Notes under the pieces: model-generated
Seen by the model: the letters and a program-made list of their open reading frames with translations, nothing else
What the model was told of the DNA's origin: nothing
Database searches by the model: none
Made by a program: the position numbers and the translations under genes
Assembly: GCA_052379845.1 (NCBI GenBank)
Contig: JBQTCF010000011.1
Origin: Roseinatronobacter sp052379845
GTDB lineage: Bacteria; Pseudomonadota; Alphaproteobacteria; Rhodobacterales; Rhodobacteraceae
Length of the DNA: 64,000 bases
Strand: one strand, 5' to 3'
Shown here: piece after piece, positions 25,742-33,565 of the stretch
Position numbering within the stretch: the first letter of the stretch is position 1
Layout: every line of letters starts with the position of its first letter

Positions 25742-27193
25742 TCAATAGGGCGCATCGACATCGCCCAAACCCAGATAGACCGACTTGATGCGCGTGTAAT
25801 GCTCCAGCGCCGCATGCCCGTTTTCGCGCCCTATGCCGCTGGCCTTCACCCCCCCGAACGGCATTTCCACCGGGGTCAGGTTATATGCATTCACCCAGAC
25901 CGTGCCCGCCTGCATTGCGCCTGCAACCCGGTGCGCGCGCGCCAGATCGCGGGTGAACACGCCTGCGGCCAGCCCGTATTCCGTGGCATTGGCGCGCGCG
26001 ATCACTTCGGTTTCGTCGGTGAAATCCAGAACCGACATCACCGGGCCAAAGATTTCCTGTTGCGCCAGCGCCATGTCGTCGCGCACATCCGCAAAAACTG
26101 TCGGTTGCACGAAACAGCCGCTTGTGCCGTGGCGTGCCCCCCCGCAGACCAGCCGCGCCCCCGCATCCAGACCGCGCGCAATATGGCGCAGCACCTTGTT
26201 CATCTGCTCCTCAGACACAAGCGGGCCCATCTGGGTCTGTGGGTCCAGCGGGTCGCCCAACCGGATCTGGCGGGTGCGCGCGGCCAGCCTGTCCAGAAAT
26301 TCCGCCTTGATGCGCTGGTGCACGAAGACCCGCGTGCCGTTGGAACAGATTTGCCCAGCCGAATAGAAATTGCCCAAAATAGCCGCGCTGACGGCGTTTT
26401 CCACATCGGCATCATCAAAAATGATCAGCGGTGATTTGCCGCCCAGTTCCATGGTTACAGCGCGCATGCCTTGCGCAGCGGCGGTATAGACCTTGCGCCC
26501 CGTGGGCACCGATCCGGTCAGCGACACTTTGGCCACGCGCGCATCGCTGGCCAGCCCTGCCCCCACCGCTCCGCGCCCCTGCACCACATTGAACACCCCC
26601 GCAGGCAAACCCGCTTCATGCAGGATCTCGGCCAGCGCCAGCGCACTTAGCGGGGTCAGTTCCGAGGGTTTGAACACCATTGCATTGCCAAATGCCAGCG
26701 CGGGCGCGGCCTTCCAGCAGGCAATCTGGATGGGGTAATTCCACGCCCCGATCCCTGCGCACACCCCCAGCGGCTCGCGCAGGGTATAGGCCATGTCACG
26801 ACCCAAGGGGATGGTCTGGCCGGTCACTGTGGGTGCGAAACCCGCGAAATATTCAAACGCATCCGCGCCTGACGCCGCATCGGCGACCAATGTTTCCTGA
26901 AGCGGTTTGCCCGTATCCAGTGTTTCCAGCACCGACAAGTCGTGATTGCGCGCGCGCAAGATCATCGCAGCGCGGTGCAGGATACGCCCGCGTTCCACAG
27001 GCGCCAGCGCGGCCCATGCGGCTTGCGCATCGCATGCCGCCTCCAGGGAGCGCGACAGGATGTCGGGTGTCGCCTCGTGCAGGCGCGCGATCACCGCGCC
27101 CGTGGCGGGATGGATGCTGTCAAACGCCGCGCCGCGCGTGTCTTCAACGAATGCGCCGCCAATGAAATGGCTGGCTTTGGGCTGTGTGTTCAT
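25742..27193 (-). CDS. betB: Betaine-aldehyde dehydrogenase
   Basis: A 483-residue NAD(P)-dependent aldehyde dehydrogenase that turns betaine aldehyde into glycine betaine. Catalytic residues are visible: Glu in VTMELGGKSPLIIF, Cys in SAGQICSNGTRVFVH, and Asn in GIGAWNYPIQIACWKAAPAL. Residues TVWVNAYNLTPVEMPFGG near the end are typical of BetB. Its start overlaps the betI stop by four bases, so the genes are co-translated. Together with BetA it builds an osmoprotectant from imported choline. Confidence 0.95.
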   Translation of the reverse strand: MNTQPKASHFIGGAFVEDTRGAAFDSIHPATGAVIARLHEATPDILSRSLEAACDAQAAWAALAPVERGRILHRAAMILRARNHDLSVLETLDTGKPLQETLVADAASGADAFEYFAGFAPTVTGQTIPLGRDMAYTLREPLGVCAGIGAWNYPIQIACWKAAPALAFGNAMVFKPSELTPLSALALAEILHEAGLPAGVFNVVQGRGAVGAGLASDARVAKVSLTGSVPTGRKVYTAAAQGMRAVTMELGGKSPLIIFDDADVENAVSAAILGNFYSAGQICSNGTRVFVHQRIKAEFLDRLAARTRQIRLGDPLDPQTQMGPLVSEEQMNKVLRHIARGLDAGARLVCGGARHGTSGCFVQPTVFADVRDDMALAQQEIFGPVMSVLDFTDETEVIARANATEYGLAAGVFTRDLARAHRVAGAMQAGTVWVNAYNLTPVEMPFGGVKASGIGRENGHAALEHYTRIKSVYLGLGDVDAPY

Positions 27194-27774
27194 TCTGTCC
27201 TCCTGCTCAGGGCGGCCTGCAGCCAGCTTGTGACCTGTTCTTCGGCGCGGGTGCCGTTGGGGTCGCCCGTGCCCAGCGCCTCGCGCAGGTAAACGCCGTC
27301 AATCATCGCCGCTGCCCCTTCGGCCAGATCGGCGGCACGCGCCCCCGCCATCGGGCGCAGCGCATGGCGCAGATTGCTGCGCAAACGTTGCTGGTAAATG
27401 CGCAGCAGGCGCGCAGCCTGCGCATTGCGCTGCGCCATGACATAGAAATTCAGCCATGCCGAAACCGCATCGCGGCGAAAATTGCTGCCACTGAAGGAAA
27501 CGCGGATCAGCGCCTGCAAGCGCTGTTGCGGTCCAGTGGCCATGCCCAGCGCGCCGCGCATTTCCGCACCATAGACCGCCAGAATATGGCGCATGGCCGC
27601 CAGAAACATTTGTTCTTTGGACCCGAAATAATGATGCGCCAACGCCGACGACATGCCCGCACGCCGGGCAATGCGGCTGACCGTCACCTCTAATGCGCCG
27701 GTTGCGCCAATCTCGGCAATTGCTGCCTTGATCAGCGCGTCCCGCCTGATAGGTTCCATTCCAAGCTTCGGCAT
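27190..27774 (-). CDS. betI: TetR-family repressor of choline metabolism
   Basis: 194 residues with an N-terminal TetR helix-turn-helix (MEPIRRDALIKAAIAEIGAT, then ISRIARRAGMSSALAHHYF, about residues 5-55). The order betI-betB-betA and the divergent choline transporter identify it as BetI, which represses these genes and is relieved by choline. Its probable operator is the TTGATTG-N2-CAATCAA dyad at 27836-27851 in the divergent promoter region. Confidence 0.93.
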   Translation of the reverse strand: MPKLGMEPIRRDALIKAAIAEIGATGALEVTVSRIARRAGMSSALAHHYFGSKEQMFLAAMRHILAVYGAEMRGALGMATGPQQRLQALIRVSFSGSNFRRDAVSAWLNFYVMAQRNAQAARLLRIYQQRLRSNLRHALRPMAGARAADLAEGAAAMIDGVYLREALGTGDPNGTRAEEQVTSWLQAALSRRTE

Positions 27775-27835
27775 GATCGCACCCTGTAGCCTTTGTTCAT
27801 GATTTCAGGTTGCAAGATGACTAGCTGATTGTTTA

Positions 27836-27851
27836 TTGATTGGTCAATCAA
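27836..27851. promoter_or_regulatory. Probable BetI operator between betI and choX
   Basis: TTGATTG-GT-CAATCAA is a perfect 7-bp dyad midway between the divergent betI and choX starts (61 and 27 bases away). Position, symmetry and similarity to known BetI half-sites suggest it lets BetI control both directions. Confidence 0.65.
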
Positions 27852-27878
27852 GAAAAAATGAAACCGGGAGAACTGCCT

Positions 27879-28805
27879 ATGACCCTTCGCCTGACATGCT
27901 TTGCCGCCGCCGCCACACTGGCCGCCGCGCCCGCATTTGCCACCTGCGACCAGATCACCTTTTCTGATGTGGGCTGGACTGACATTACCGCCACCACCGC
28001 AGTTGCAACCACGATTCTGGACGCGCTTGGATATGACACCACCACATTGGTTCTGTCGGTGCCGGTGACCTATACATCCATGGCCAACGGCGATGTGGAT
28101 GTGTTCCTTGGAAACTGGATGCCCACCATGGAAGCCGACATCGCCCCCTACCGCGAGGCGGGCAGCGTGGACACAGTGCGCCGCAATCTGGCTGGCGCGA
28201 AGTACACACTGGCCACGAATGCCACTGGCGCGGCGCTTGGCATTTCCGGTTTCGCCGACATTGCCGCGCAGGCGGGGGCGCTTGAAAACCGCATCTACGG
28301 CATTGAGCCGGGCAATGACGGCAACCGCCTGATTTTGGACATGATCGAAGCCGATGCATTCGGTCTGGCCGGGTTCGAACTTGTCGAAAGTTCCGAACAG
28401 GGCATGCTGGCGCAGGTGGCCCGCGCGGACCGTCGCGGTGAAGCAGTCGTCTTTCTGGGCTGGGAACCCCACCCGATGAATGCCAGTTTCGAGCTGACCT
28501 ATCTGGCGGGGGGGGATGACTGGTTCGGGCCGGATTTTGGCGGCGCGGAAGTCTACACCAACACCCGCGCCGGTCTGGTTGCGGAATGCCCCAATCTGGG
28601 CCAGTTCCTGAACAATCTTGAATTCACGCTGGACCTGGAAAATGAAATCATGGGGGCCATCCTGAATGACGGCACCCTGCCCGAAGACGCCGCGCGCACA
28701 TGGCTGTCGGCCAACCGCGACGCGATTGCCCCATGGCTGGACGGCGTGACCACCCGCGACGGCGATGATGCGCTGGCGGCCGTGCTGTCCGCGCTTGACG
28801 GCTAG
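27879..28805 (+). CDS. choX: Choline ABC transporter substrate-binding protein
   Basis: A 308-residue binding protein of the ProX/ChoX type. The signal peptide is MTLRLTCFAAAATLAAAPAF with cleavage before TCDQ. The mature start ITFSDVGWTDITATTAVATT and the motif VDVFLGNWMPTME hold the Trp residues expected to cage the trimethylammonium group. FLGWEPHPMNASFELTYLAG is also typical of choline/betaine binders. The ATG at 27879 has GGGAG nine bases upstream. It heads the choXWV operon, divergent from betIBA. Confidence 0.92.
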   Translation: MTLRLTCFAAAATLAAAPAFATCDQITFSDVGWTDITATTAVATTILDALGYDTTTLVLSVPVTYTSMANGDVDVFLGNWMPTMEADIAPYREAGSVDTVRRNLAGAKYTLATNATGAALGISGFADIAAQAGALENRIYGIEPGNDGNRLILDMIEADAFGLAGFELVESSEQGMLAQVARADRRGEAVVFLGWEPHPMNASFELTYLAGGDDWFGPDFGGAEVYTNTRAGLVAECPNLGQFLNNLEFTLDLENEIMGAILNDGTLPEDAARTWLSANRDAIAPWLDGVTTRDGDDALAAVLSALDG

Positions 28806-28822
28806 CCCGCCCTTGACCTGCC

Positions 28823-28843
28823 GCCCCGGACCATGTCCGGGGC
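28823..28843 (+). terminator. Stem-loop between choX and choW
   Basis: A perfect 9-bp G/C stem (28823-28831 with 28835-28843) with a 3-base loop, 17 bases past the choX stop. No T-run follows, which suggests mRNA stabilisation or partial termination that favours the binding protein. Confidence 0.6.
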
Positions 28844-28895
28844 CAACATGCGCCGGGGCTGACCCGGCGCCTTTTGCCAGAACTGGAGCAGATGC

Positions 28896-29747
28896 GTGTC
28901 AGATACATTAACAACCCTGCTGACAGACATGAAAATACCTGTCGGGCGCAGTATTGCAGCGGGGTTTGACTGGCTTCAGGATACGTTCATCACGGCCTTT
29001 GACGGGTTGGAAGCGGCCCTGCGCAGCGCAATTGGCCTGTTGGCCAGCATCCTGCAAACCCCCCATCCATTTGCCGTGATCGCGGGGTTTTGCGCCATCA
29101 CATGGGTTTTGCAACGAAAGCTGGTGCCCGTGCTGATTGTCGCGGCCTGCGCGCTGTTTGCCCTCAATCAAGGGTATTGGGTGCTGACCATGCAGACCCT
29201 GACACTGGTTCTGGCGTCGTGCATTCTGTGCATGGGGGTGGGCGTGCCACTGGGCATTTATTCTGCCCATCACCCGCGCTTTTACCGTGTGCTTACGCCG
29301 GTGCTGGACCTGATGCAAACCTTGCCGGTGTTTGTGTATCTGATACCCGTTCTGGTGCTGTTCGGGCTGGGCATGGTGCCGGGGCTGGTGGCCACGGTTA
29401 TTTTTGCCATGCCAGCCGCCATCCGGCTGACGGAACTTGGCATCCGCTCCACCCCCAAAGCGCTGACAGAAGCGGCAACTGCCTTTGGGGCGACCACCGG
29501 CCAGCGCATCCGCAAGGTGGAATTGCCCTATGCGTTCCCGCAAATCATGGCCGGGCTGAACCAGACCATCATGTTGTCGCTGTCCATGGTGGTGATTGCG
29601 GGGCTGGTGGGCGCGCCGGGGCTTGGGGTGCCGATTGTACGCGCGTTGAACACGGTCAATGCCGCGCTGGGGTTTGAAGCGGGCGCGGTCATTGTGACAA
29701 TCGCCATCATGCTGGACCGCATGCTGCGCGTGGAGGCGAAACGATGA
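28896..29747 (+). CDS. choW: Choline ABC transporter permease
   Basis: A 283-residue permease of the ProW type with about six membrane segments. The typical stretch LTPVLDLMQTLPVFVYLIP is present, as is the EAA loop ALTEAATAFGATTGQRIRKV. An N-terminal cytoplasmic extension (IPVGRSIAAGFDWLQDTFIT) is standard for ProW/ChoW. The GTG start at 28896 has GGAG nine bases upstream. It overlaps choV by four bases. Confidence 0.92.
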   Translation: MSDTLTTLLTDMKIPVGRSIAAGFDWLQDTFITAFDGLEAALRSAIGLLASILQTPHPFAVIAGFCAITWVLQRKLVPVLIVAACALFALNQGYWVLTMQTLTLVLASCILCMGVGVPLGIYSAHHPRFYRVLTPVLDLMQTLPVFVYLIPVLVLFGLGMVPGLVATVIFAMPAAIRLTELGIRSTPKALTEAATAFGATTGQRIRKVELPYAFPQIMAGLNQTIMLSLSMVVIAGLVGAPGLGVPIVRALNTVNAALGFEAGAVIVTIAIMLDRMLRVEAKR

Positions 29748-30784
29748 CCGACCCCGCAATCCGGTTTCGCAATGTCTCTATCGTGTTTGGCAAGAACCCC
29801 TACAAGGCCATCCCCCTGATGGAAACCGGCCAAAGCCGCGAGGACATCAAGCGCGCCACAGGGCAGGTTCTGGGCGTGCATGACTGCACGCTGGATGTCG
29901 GGCATGGCGAAATTGTTGTCCTGATGGGGCTGTCAGGGTCCGGCAAGTCCACATTGCTGCGCGCGGTCAACGGGTTGAACCCCATTGTTCAGGGCGATGT
30001 GCTGGTGAATGACGGATCAGCCCTTGTCAGTGTGCCAAAAGCGGGGCGCGCCACATTGCGCCGCTTGCGCAGGCATTCGGTGGCGATGGTGTTTCAGCAG
30101 TTCGGGCTTCTGCCATGGCGCAGCGTGCGCGAGAATGTGGGCTTCGGGCTGGAACTGGCAGGCGTGGCGCGGCGCGACCGGCGCGAGAAGGTGGCGCAGC
30201 AACTGGACCTTGTGGGCCTGGCGCAATGGGCAGATCAGCCTGTCAGCGCCCTGTCAGGCGGTATGCAGCAGCGCGTCGGGCTGGCGCGCGCCTTTGCCAC
30301 GGATGCGCCGATTTTGCTGATGGACGAACCGTTTTCCGCGCTGGACCCGCTGATTCGCGCCAGATTGCAGGATGAATTGCTGCAACTTCAGCAGCGCCTG
30401 AAACGCACCATTGTATTTGTCAGCCATGATCTGGACGAGGCCTTCAAACTGGGCAATCGCATTGCCATTCTTGATGGCGGGCGCATCATCCAGTCGGGCA
30501 CGCCTGCGCAAATCCATGCGCGCCCCGCTACACCCTATGTTGCTGATTTTGTGGCGAATATGAACCCGCTGAACGTGTTGTGCGCGCGCGATGCGCTGGC
30601 GGTAGCAAACACACCCGCCGCCAGTGGAACAATTGATGGCGGCCTGCCCATCCGGCAGGTCATGGACCGCATGGACACCCGCACCACCTGCCTTGAAGTC
30701 ACCGAAAACGGGCGCAGTCTGGGGGTTGTGACCCCGCAATCGGTGCTGGCCGCCCTGTCCGCGCGCCCCCCCGACCCGCGCTGA
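29744..30784 (+). CDS. choV: Choline ABC transporter ATP-binding protein
   Basis: 346 residues. Walker A is MGLSGSGKSTLLRAVNGLNP, the signature is SALSGGMQQRVGLARAFA, Walker B is PILLMDEPFSALDP, and the switch His is in FVSHDLDEAF. The N-terminal extension KNPYKAIPLMETGQSREDI is typical of ProV/ChoV. The C-terminal part after residue 270 is short and contains one CBS-like stretch. It powers choline uptake for betaine synthesis. It starts inside the end of choW and ends only 7 bases before the convergent lytic transglycosylase gene. Confidence 0.92.
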   Translation: MTDPAIRFRNVSIVFGKNPYKAIPLMETGQSREDIKRATGQVLGVHDCTLDVGHGEIVVLMGLSGSGKSTLLRAVNGLNPIVQGDVLVNDGSALVSVPKAGRATLRRLRRHSVAMVFQQFGLLPWRSVRENVGFGLELAGVARRDRREKVAQQLDLVGLAQWADQPVSALSGGMQQRVGLARAFATDAPILLMDEPFSALDPLIRARLQDELLQLQQRLKRTIVFVSHDLDEAFKLGNRIAILDGGRIIQSGTPAQIHARPATPYVADFVANMNPLNVLCARDALAVANTPAASGTIDGGLPIRQVMDRMDTRTTCLEVTENGRSLGVVTPQSVLAALSARPPDPR

Positions 30785-30791
30785 CGGGGCC

Positions 30792-31646
30792 TTACCCCGC
30801 CTGACCGATGCGAAACACGCACCCGTCGCTGGGCAGTTCCGGCAAGCTTGCGCACAGACCGCGCGCAACCAGCCATGACGCCAGCACCTTTGGCACATAG
30901 TCGCGGGTTTCCGCAAACGGGGGCACGCCGGAATTGCGCCGCACCGCCCCTTCGCCCGCGTTATACCCCGCCAGCGCCAGCACAATGTCATTGTCGAAAT
31001 GGCGCAGCAACCAGTCCAGATAGGCCACGCCACCGCGAATATTCTGGCCAGTGTCAAACGCATCAGTGACCGAAAACCGCGCCGCAGTGGCGGGAATCAG
31101 CTGCATCAGCCCCTGGGCACCGGCATGGCTTATGGCATCCGCGCGCCCTGCCGATTCCACCGCGATGACGGCCAGCACCAGCGCGGGCGATATGTTCGTG
31201 CCCACCGTCGCGCGCAGAATATCTGGTCCATAGGCCTGCGCCAGTTCCTGCAGGAACTGCAACCGTGGCACCGGCACGTCGCGCCCGTCGGGGGGGGTGT
31301 TCAGCGCCGACATGGCCGACAGGAACCGCCCCGACCCATCGTCCAGCGCGGGCGAAACCCTGTCCCAGAACCACGCCAGACTGGAGGGGGGTGCCACGCC
31401 TCCGCCGTTGGGGGCGGGGCGCGCAAGGGCCTGCGGACTGGGCCGCGCCGCCATGAACCTGGCCTGTTCTTCGGGGTCGATCTGCACTGTAATGCGCGGG
31501 CCCGCCCCTTGGCCCGGAACCACCCGCCGAAAGGTGAAATCACCGTCTTGCGCGCCCCCGCCATGTGGCACCACGGCCAGCACCATCGCCATCACCAAAG
31601 GTGCGGCCCATGCGGCCTTGCGGCGTGGCGGCGCGATTTTCGACAT
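30792..31646 (-). CDS. Lytic transglycosylase (SLT domain)
   Basis: 284 residues from ATG 31646. A signal peptide is likely (AAWAAPLVMAMVLAVVPHGG, cleavage before AQDGD). The SLT catalytic domain starts near residue 140: the catalytic Glu is in LVLAVIAVESAGRADA, then GAQGLMQLIPATAARF and LALAGYNAGEGAVRR. It would cut glycan strands in the periplasm. The N-terminal 110 residues are linker-like. Enzymes of this kind can open the wall for pilus or flagellar assembly; the divergent flp gene makes a pilus link possible but unproven. The start is uncertain, since an in-frame ATG lies at 31694. Confidence 0.87.
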   Translation of the reverse strand: MSKIAPPRRKAAWAAPLVMAMVLAVVPHGGGAQDGDFTFRRVVPGQGAGPRITVQIDPEEQARFMAARPSPQALARPAPNGGGVAPPSSLAWFWDRVSPALDDGSGRFLSAMSALNTPPDGRDVPVPRLQFLQELAQAYGPDILRATVGTNISPALVLAVIAVESAGRADAISHAGAQGLMQLIPATAARFSVTDAFDTGQNIRGGVAYLDWLLRHFDNDIVLALAGYNAGEGAVRRNSGVPPFAETRDYVPKVLASWLVARGLCASLPELPSDGCVFRIGQAG

Positions 31647-31967
31647 CGGGTTAACTGCTCTTTTACATATTTCGTTGAATATGCCCTGAAACACCCCGCC
31701 TTGCCAGCCCCTTCGGGATGTCAGGCGTCAGGGGGAACACGGTGAGCTGAAAATGGCGATGTGTGATGCGTAATGCCTGCCTGGGCGCGGGCAGGAAGAA
31801 AATTAAGAAAAATCTAAGAAAATTCACCTTGCGCGAAAATCGTACCTTTTCTGCCCAAATCAGGACACGATTCACTGGCTTATTCAGTCTCAGCCAAGCG
31901 GTGAACAAAACATGGTCTGAGTAACCGGTTCGGCAGAGTAGCAAACGTAAAACCTGGAGAGTAAAAA

Positions 31968-32198
31968 ATGAAATTGTTCGCAAACATCAAATCCTTCGCC
32001 GCAGACGAATCTGGTGCTGTCACCGTCGATTGGGTTGTTCTGACCGCCGCCATCGTGGGCCTTGGCATTGCTGTTATCGCATCGGTTCAGGGCGGCGTGA
32101 ACACGCTGGCCAACTCGATCTCCTCCGCTGTTTCCACCACCGCCACTGGCACCACACCGGGCGCAGCACCTGTCCCAGCTGAAGAACCCGAAACCTGA
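31968..32198 (+). CDS. flp: Flp-type pilin
   Basis: A 76-residue class IVb prepilin: a short basic/acidic leader (MKLFANIKSFAADESGA) then the hydrophobic helix VTVDWVVLTAAIVGLGIAVI. The Gly-Ala-Val junction is the probable prepilin peptidase site. The Glu5-type residue of type IV pilins is replaced in register by Asp (VTVDW). The C-terminus is Thr/Ala/Pro-rich. GGAGAG lies about eight bases before the ATG. It is the main fibre subunit of a Tad pilus; cpaB and cpaC follow. Confidence 0.9.
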   Translation: MKLFANIKSFAADESGAVTVDWVVLTAAIVGLGIAVIASVQGGVNTLANSISSAVSTTATGTTPGAAPVPAEEPET

Positions 32199-32248
32199 TT
32201 TCACCCCTGGCACAGCGCTGTCTAGCGCGTGACCAGCCACAGATGAAA

Positions 32249-32275
32249 GCGGCAGGGGCACAGGCACCCTGCCGC
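32249..32275 (+). terminator. Stem-loop after flp
   Basis: A perfect 9-bp stem (32249-32257 with 32267-32275) with a 9-base loop, 51 bases past the flp stop, followed by TTATTCAGTT. It should give a short, abundant pilin mRNA separate from cpaB. Confidence 0.7.
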
Positions 32276-32440
32276 CTTATTCAGTTATACGACCGCATTG
32301 AACGCGCGCGCAGCCGCCCCCCCCCATCCTGCGCAAACTTGCCACAGTCGGGCCAACAAGGTGCCGCAGTTTTGTGGAAGTGTTCTTTGTAACGGTAAAC
32401 ACCCCCAACCGGGGTCGTTGTAAATGTAAGGAAACACGCC

Positions 32441-33283
32441 ATGCGCCTTTTATTCGCAGCAGTTCTTCTGGCAGGGCTTGGGCTTGCGGGCTTTGCTGTC
32501 TATCAAACGCAGCAATATGTCAGCCAGATGGAACGCGAACTGGTCGCGGCCCGGTCCGCGCAGGTCAATTCAGGCCCCGAAACTGTCGATGTCTATCTGA
32601 CGCGGCGCAATCTGCGCTATGGCGAACGCATGACCCCCGCCGACCTGATGACCGCCCCCTTCCCCGCCGATGCCATTCCGGTGGGCAGTTTCACCGATAT
32701 TGACGCCATTTTCCCCGACGGCATTCCCCACCGCACTGTGTTGCGCGCCATGGACACCCGCGAACCGCTATTGACCAGCAAACTGACCGAACCGGGCAAG
32801 GAAGCGGGCATCACATCGCACCTGACACCGGGCAAGCGCGCCTTCACGATTGACGTGAACCAGACCAGCGGTGTTGCGGGCTTCTTGCGGCCGGGCGACC
32901 ATGTTGATGTGTTCTGGACAGGGCGCAGCCGCGAATCCGGTGACATGACCAGCCTGATTGAACCGCGCATGCGCATCATCGCAGTAGACCAAAGCGCGGA
33001 TATGGAACGCCGTTCCGAAGCCACCCTTGCGCGCAACGTCACGGTCGAGGCCCTGCCCGAACAGGCCGCAGCATTGGCACAAGCCCAAAGTTCGGGGCGT
33101 TTGTCACTGGCGCTTGTGGGCATTAATGACGATTCCATCTCCGACTCCATCGAAATGACGCAAGACCGCCTGCTGGGCGTGGTGCGCGAGGAACGCGTGG
33201 CCGTGGAAGCGGAACGCACCTGTCATGTGCGCACCCGTCGTGGGAACCAGCTTGTGCTGATTGAAACCGCCTGCACAAACTGA
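32441..33283 (+). CDS. cpaB: Flp pilus assembly protein CpaB/RcpC
   Basis: 280 residues. An N-terminal membrane helix (LLFAAVLLAGLGLAGFAVYQ) is followed by an SAF domain (VDVYLTRRNLRYGERMTPAD, about 45-110) and a RcpC domain (KRAFTIDVNQTSGVAGFLRP, GDHVDVFWTG). The C-terminal Cys pair (TCHVRTRRGNQLVLIETACT) may form a disulfide. CpaB is a periplasmic partner of the secretin in Tad secretion. AAGGA lies nine bases upstream of the ATG. A full terminator follows it. Confidence 0.92.
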   Translation: MRLLFAAVLLAGLGLAGFAVYQTQQYVSQMERELVAARSAQVNSGPETVDVYLTRRNLRYGERMTPADLMTAPFPADAIPVGSFTDIDAIFPDGIPHRTVLRAMDTREPLLTSKLTEPGKEAGITSHLTPGKRAFTIDVNQTSGVAGFLRPGDHVDVFWTGRSRESGDMTSLIEPRMRIIAVDQSADMERRSEATLARNVTVEALPEQAAALAQAQSSGRLSLALVGINDDSISDSIEMTQDRLLGVVREERVAVEAERTCHVRTRRGNQLVLIETACTN

Positions 33284-33308
33284 CAATTTTGCAACATTTC
33301 CACCAGCC

Positions 33309-33341
33309 AAGGGCGCGCGATCCCGTATCGCGCGCCCTTTT
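33309..33341 (+). terminator. Rho-independent terminator after cpaB
   Basis: A perfect 13-bp stem (33309-33321 with 33327-33339), a 5-base loop and TTTT at 33338-33341. It separates cpaB from cpaC, so cpaC should have its own promoter. Confidence 0.85.
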
Positions 33342-33372
33342 GCATATCGCGCGCCGGCCTGCGCGCGCATCC

Positions 33373-33392
33373 CCCTACCATATAGGGTAGGG
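33373..33392. promoter_or_regulatory. Dyad in the cpaC upstream region
   Basis: CCCTACC and GGTAGGG form a perfect 7-bp inverted repeat around a 6-base A/T-rich centre, 173 bases before cpaC and just past the cpaB terminator. It may be an operator; there is no direct evidence of a binding protein. Confidence 0.35.
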
Positions 33393-33565
33393 AATACTGC
33401 CCCCCCCGGCCAAATGGGGCCATGTCACAGGACAAAGTTGCAAAATTCACATCAAGAACACCCGCGAAGCACTGAAAACTTGCAAAAAAAACCGATTTGC
33501 GCCATGCTTTGTCAAAATCGGGGAAAACCCCATCATGAAACAGGCAGTTGTTCGAGGCAGTTCAG

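Noticed and set aside
27836..27851. FNR box in the betI-choX gap
   Set aside because: The half-sites TTGAT/ATCAA are 6 bases apart rather than 4; a BetI operator fits better.
28501..31300. G8 runs in choX (28508-28515) and the transglycosylase gene (31290-31297) as phase-variation sites
   Set aside because: Runs of this length are expected at this base composition; the genes are metabolic or housekeeping.
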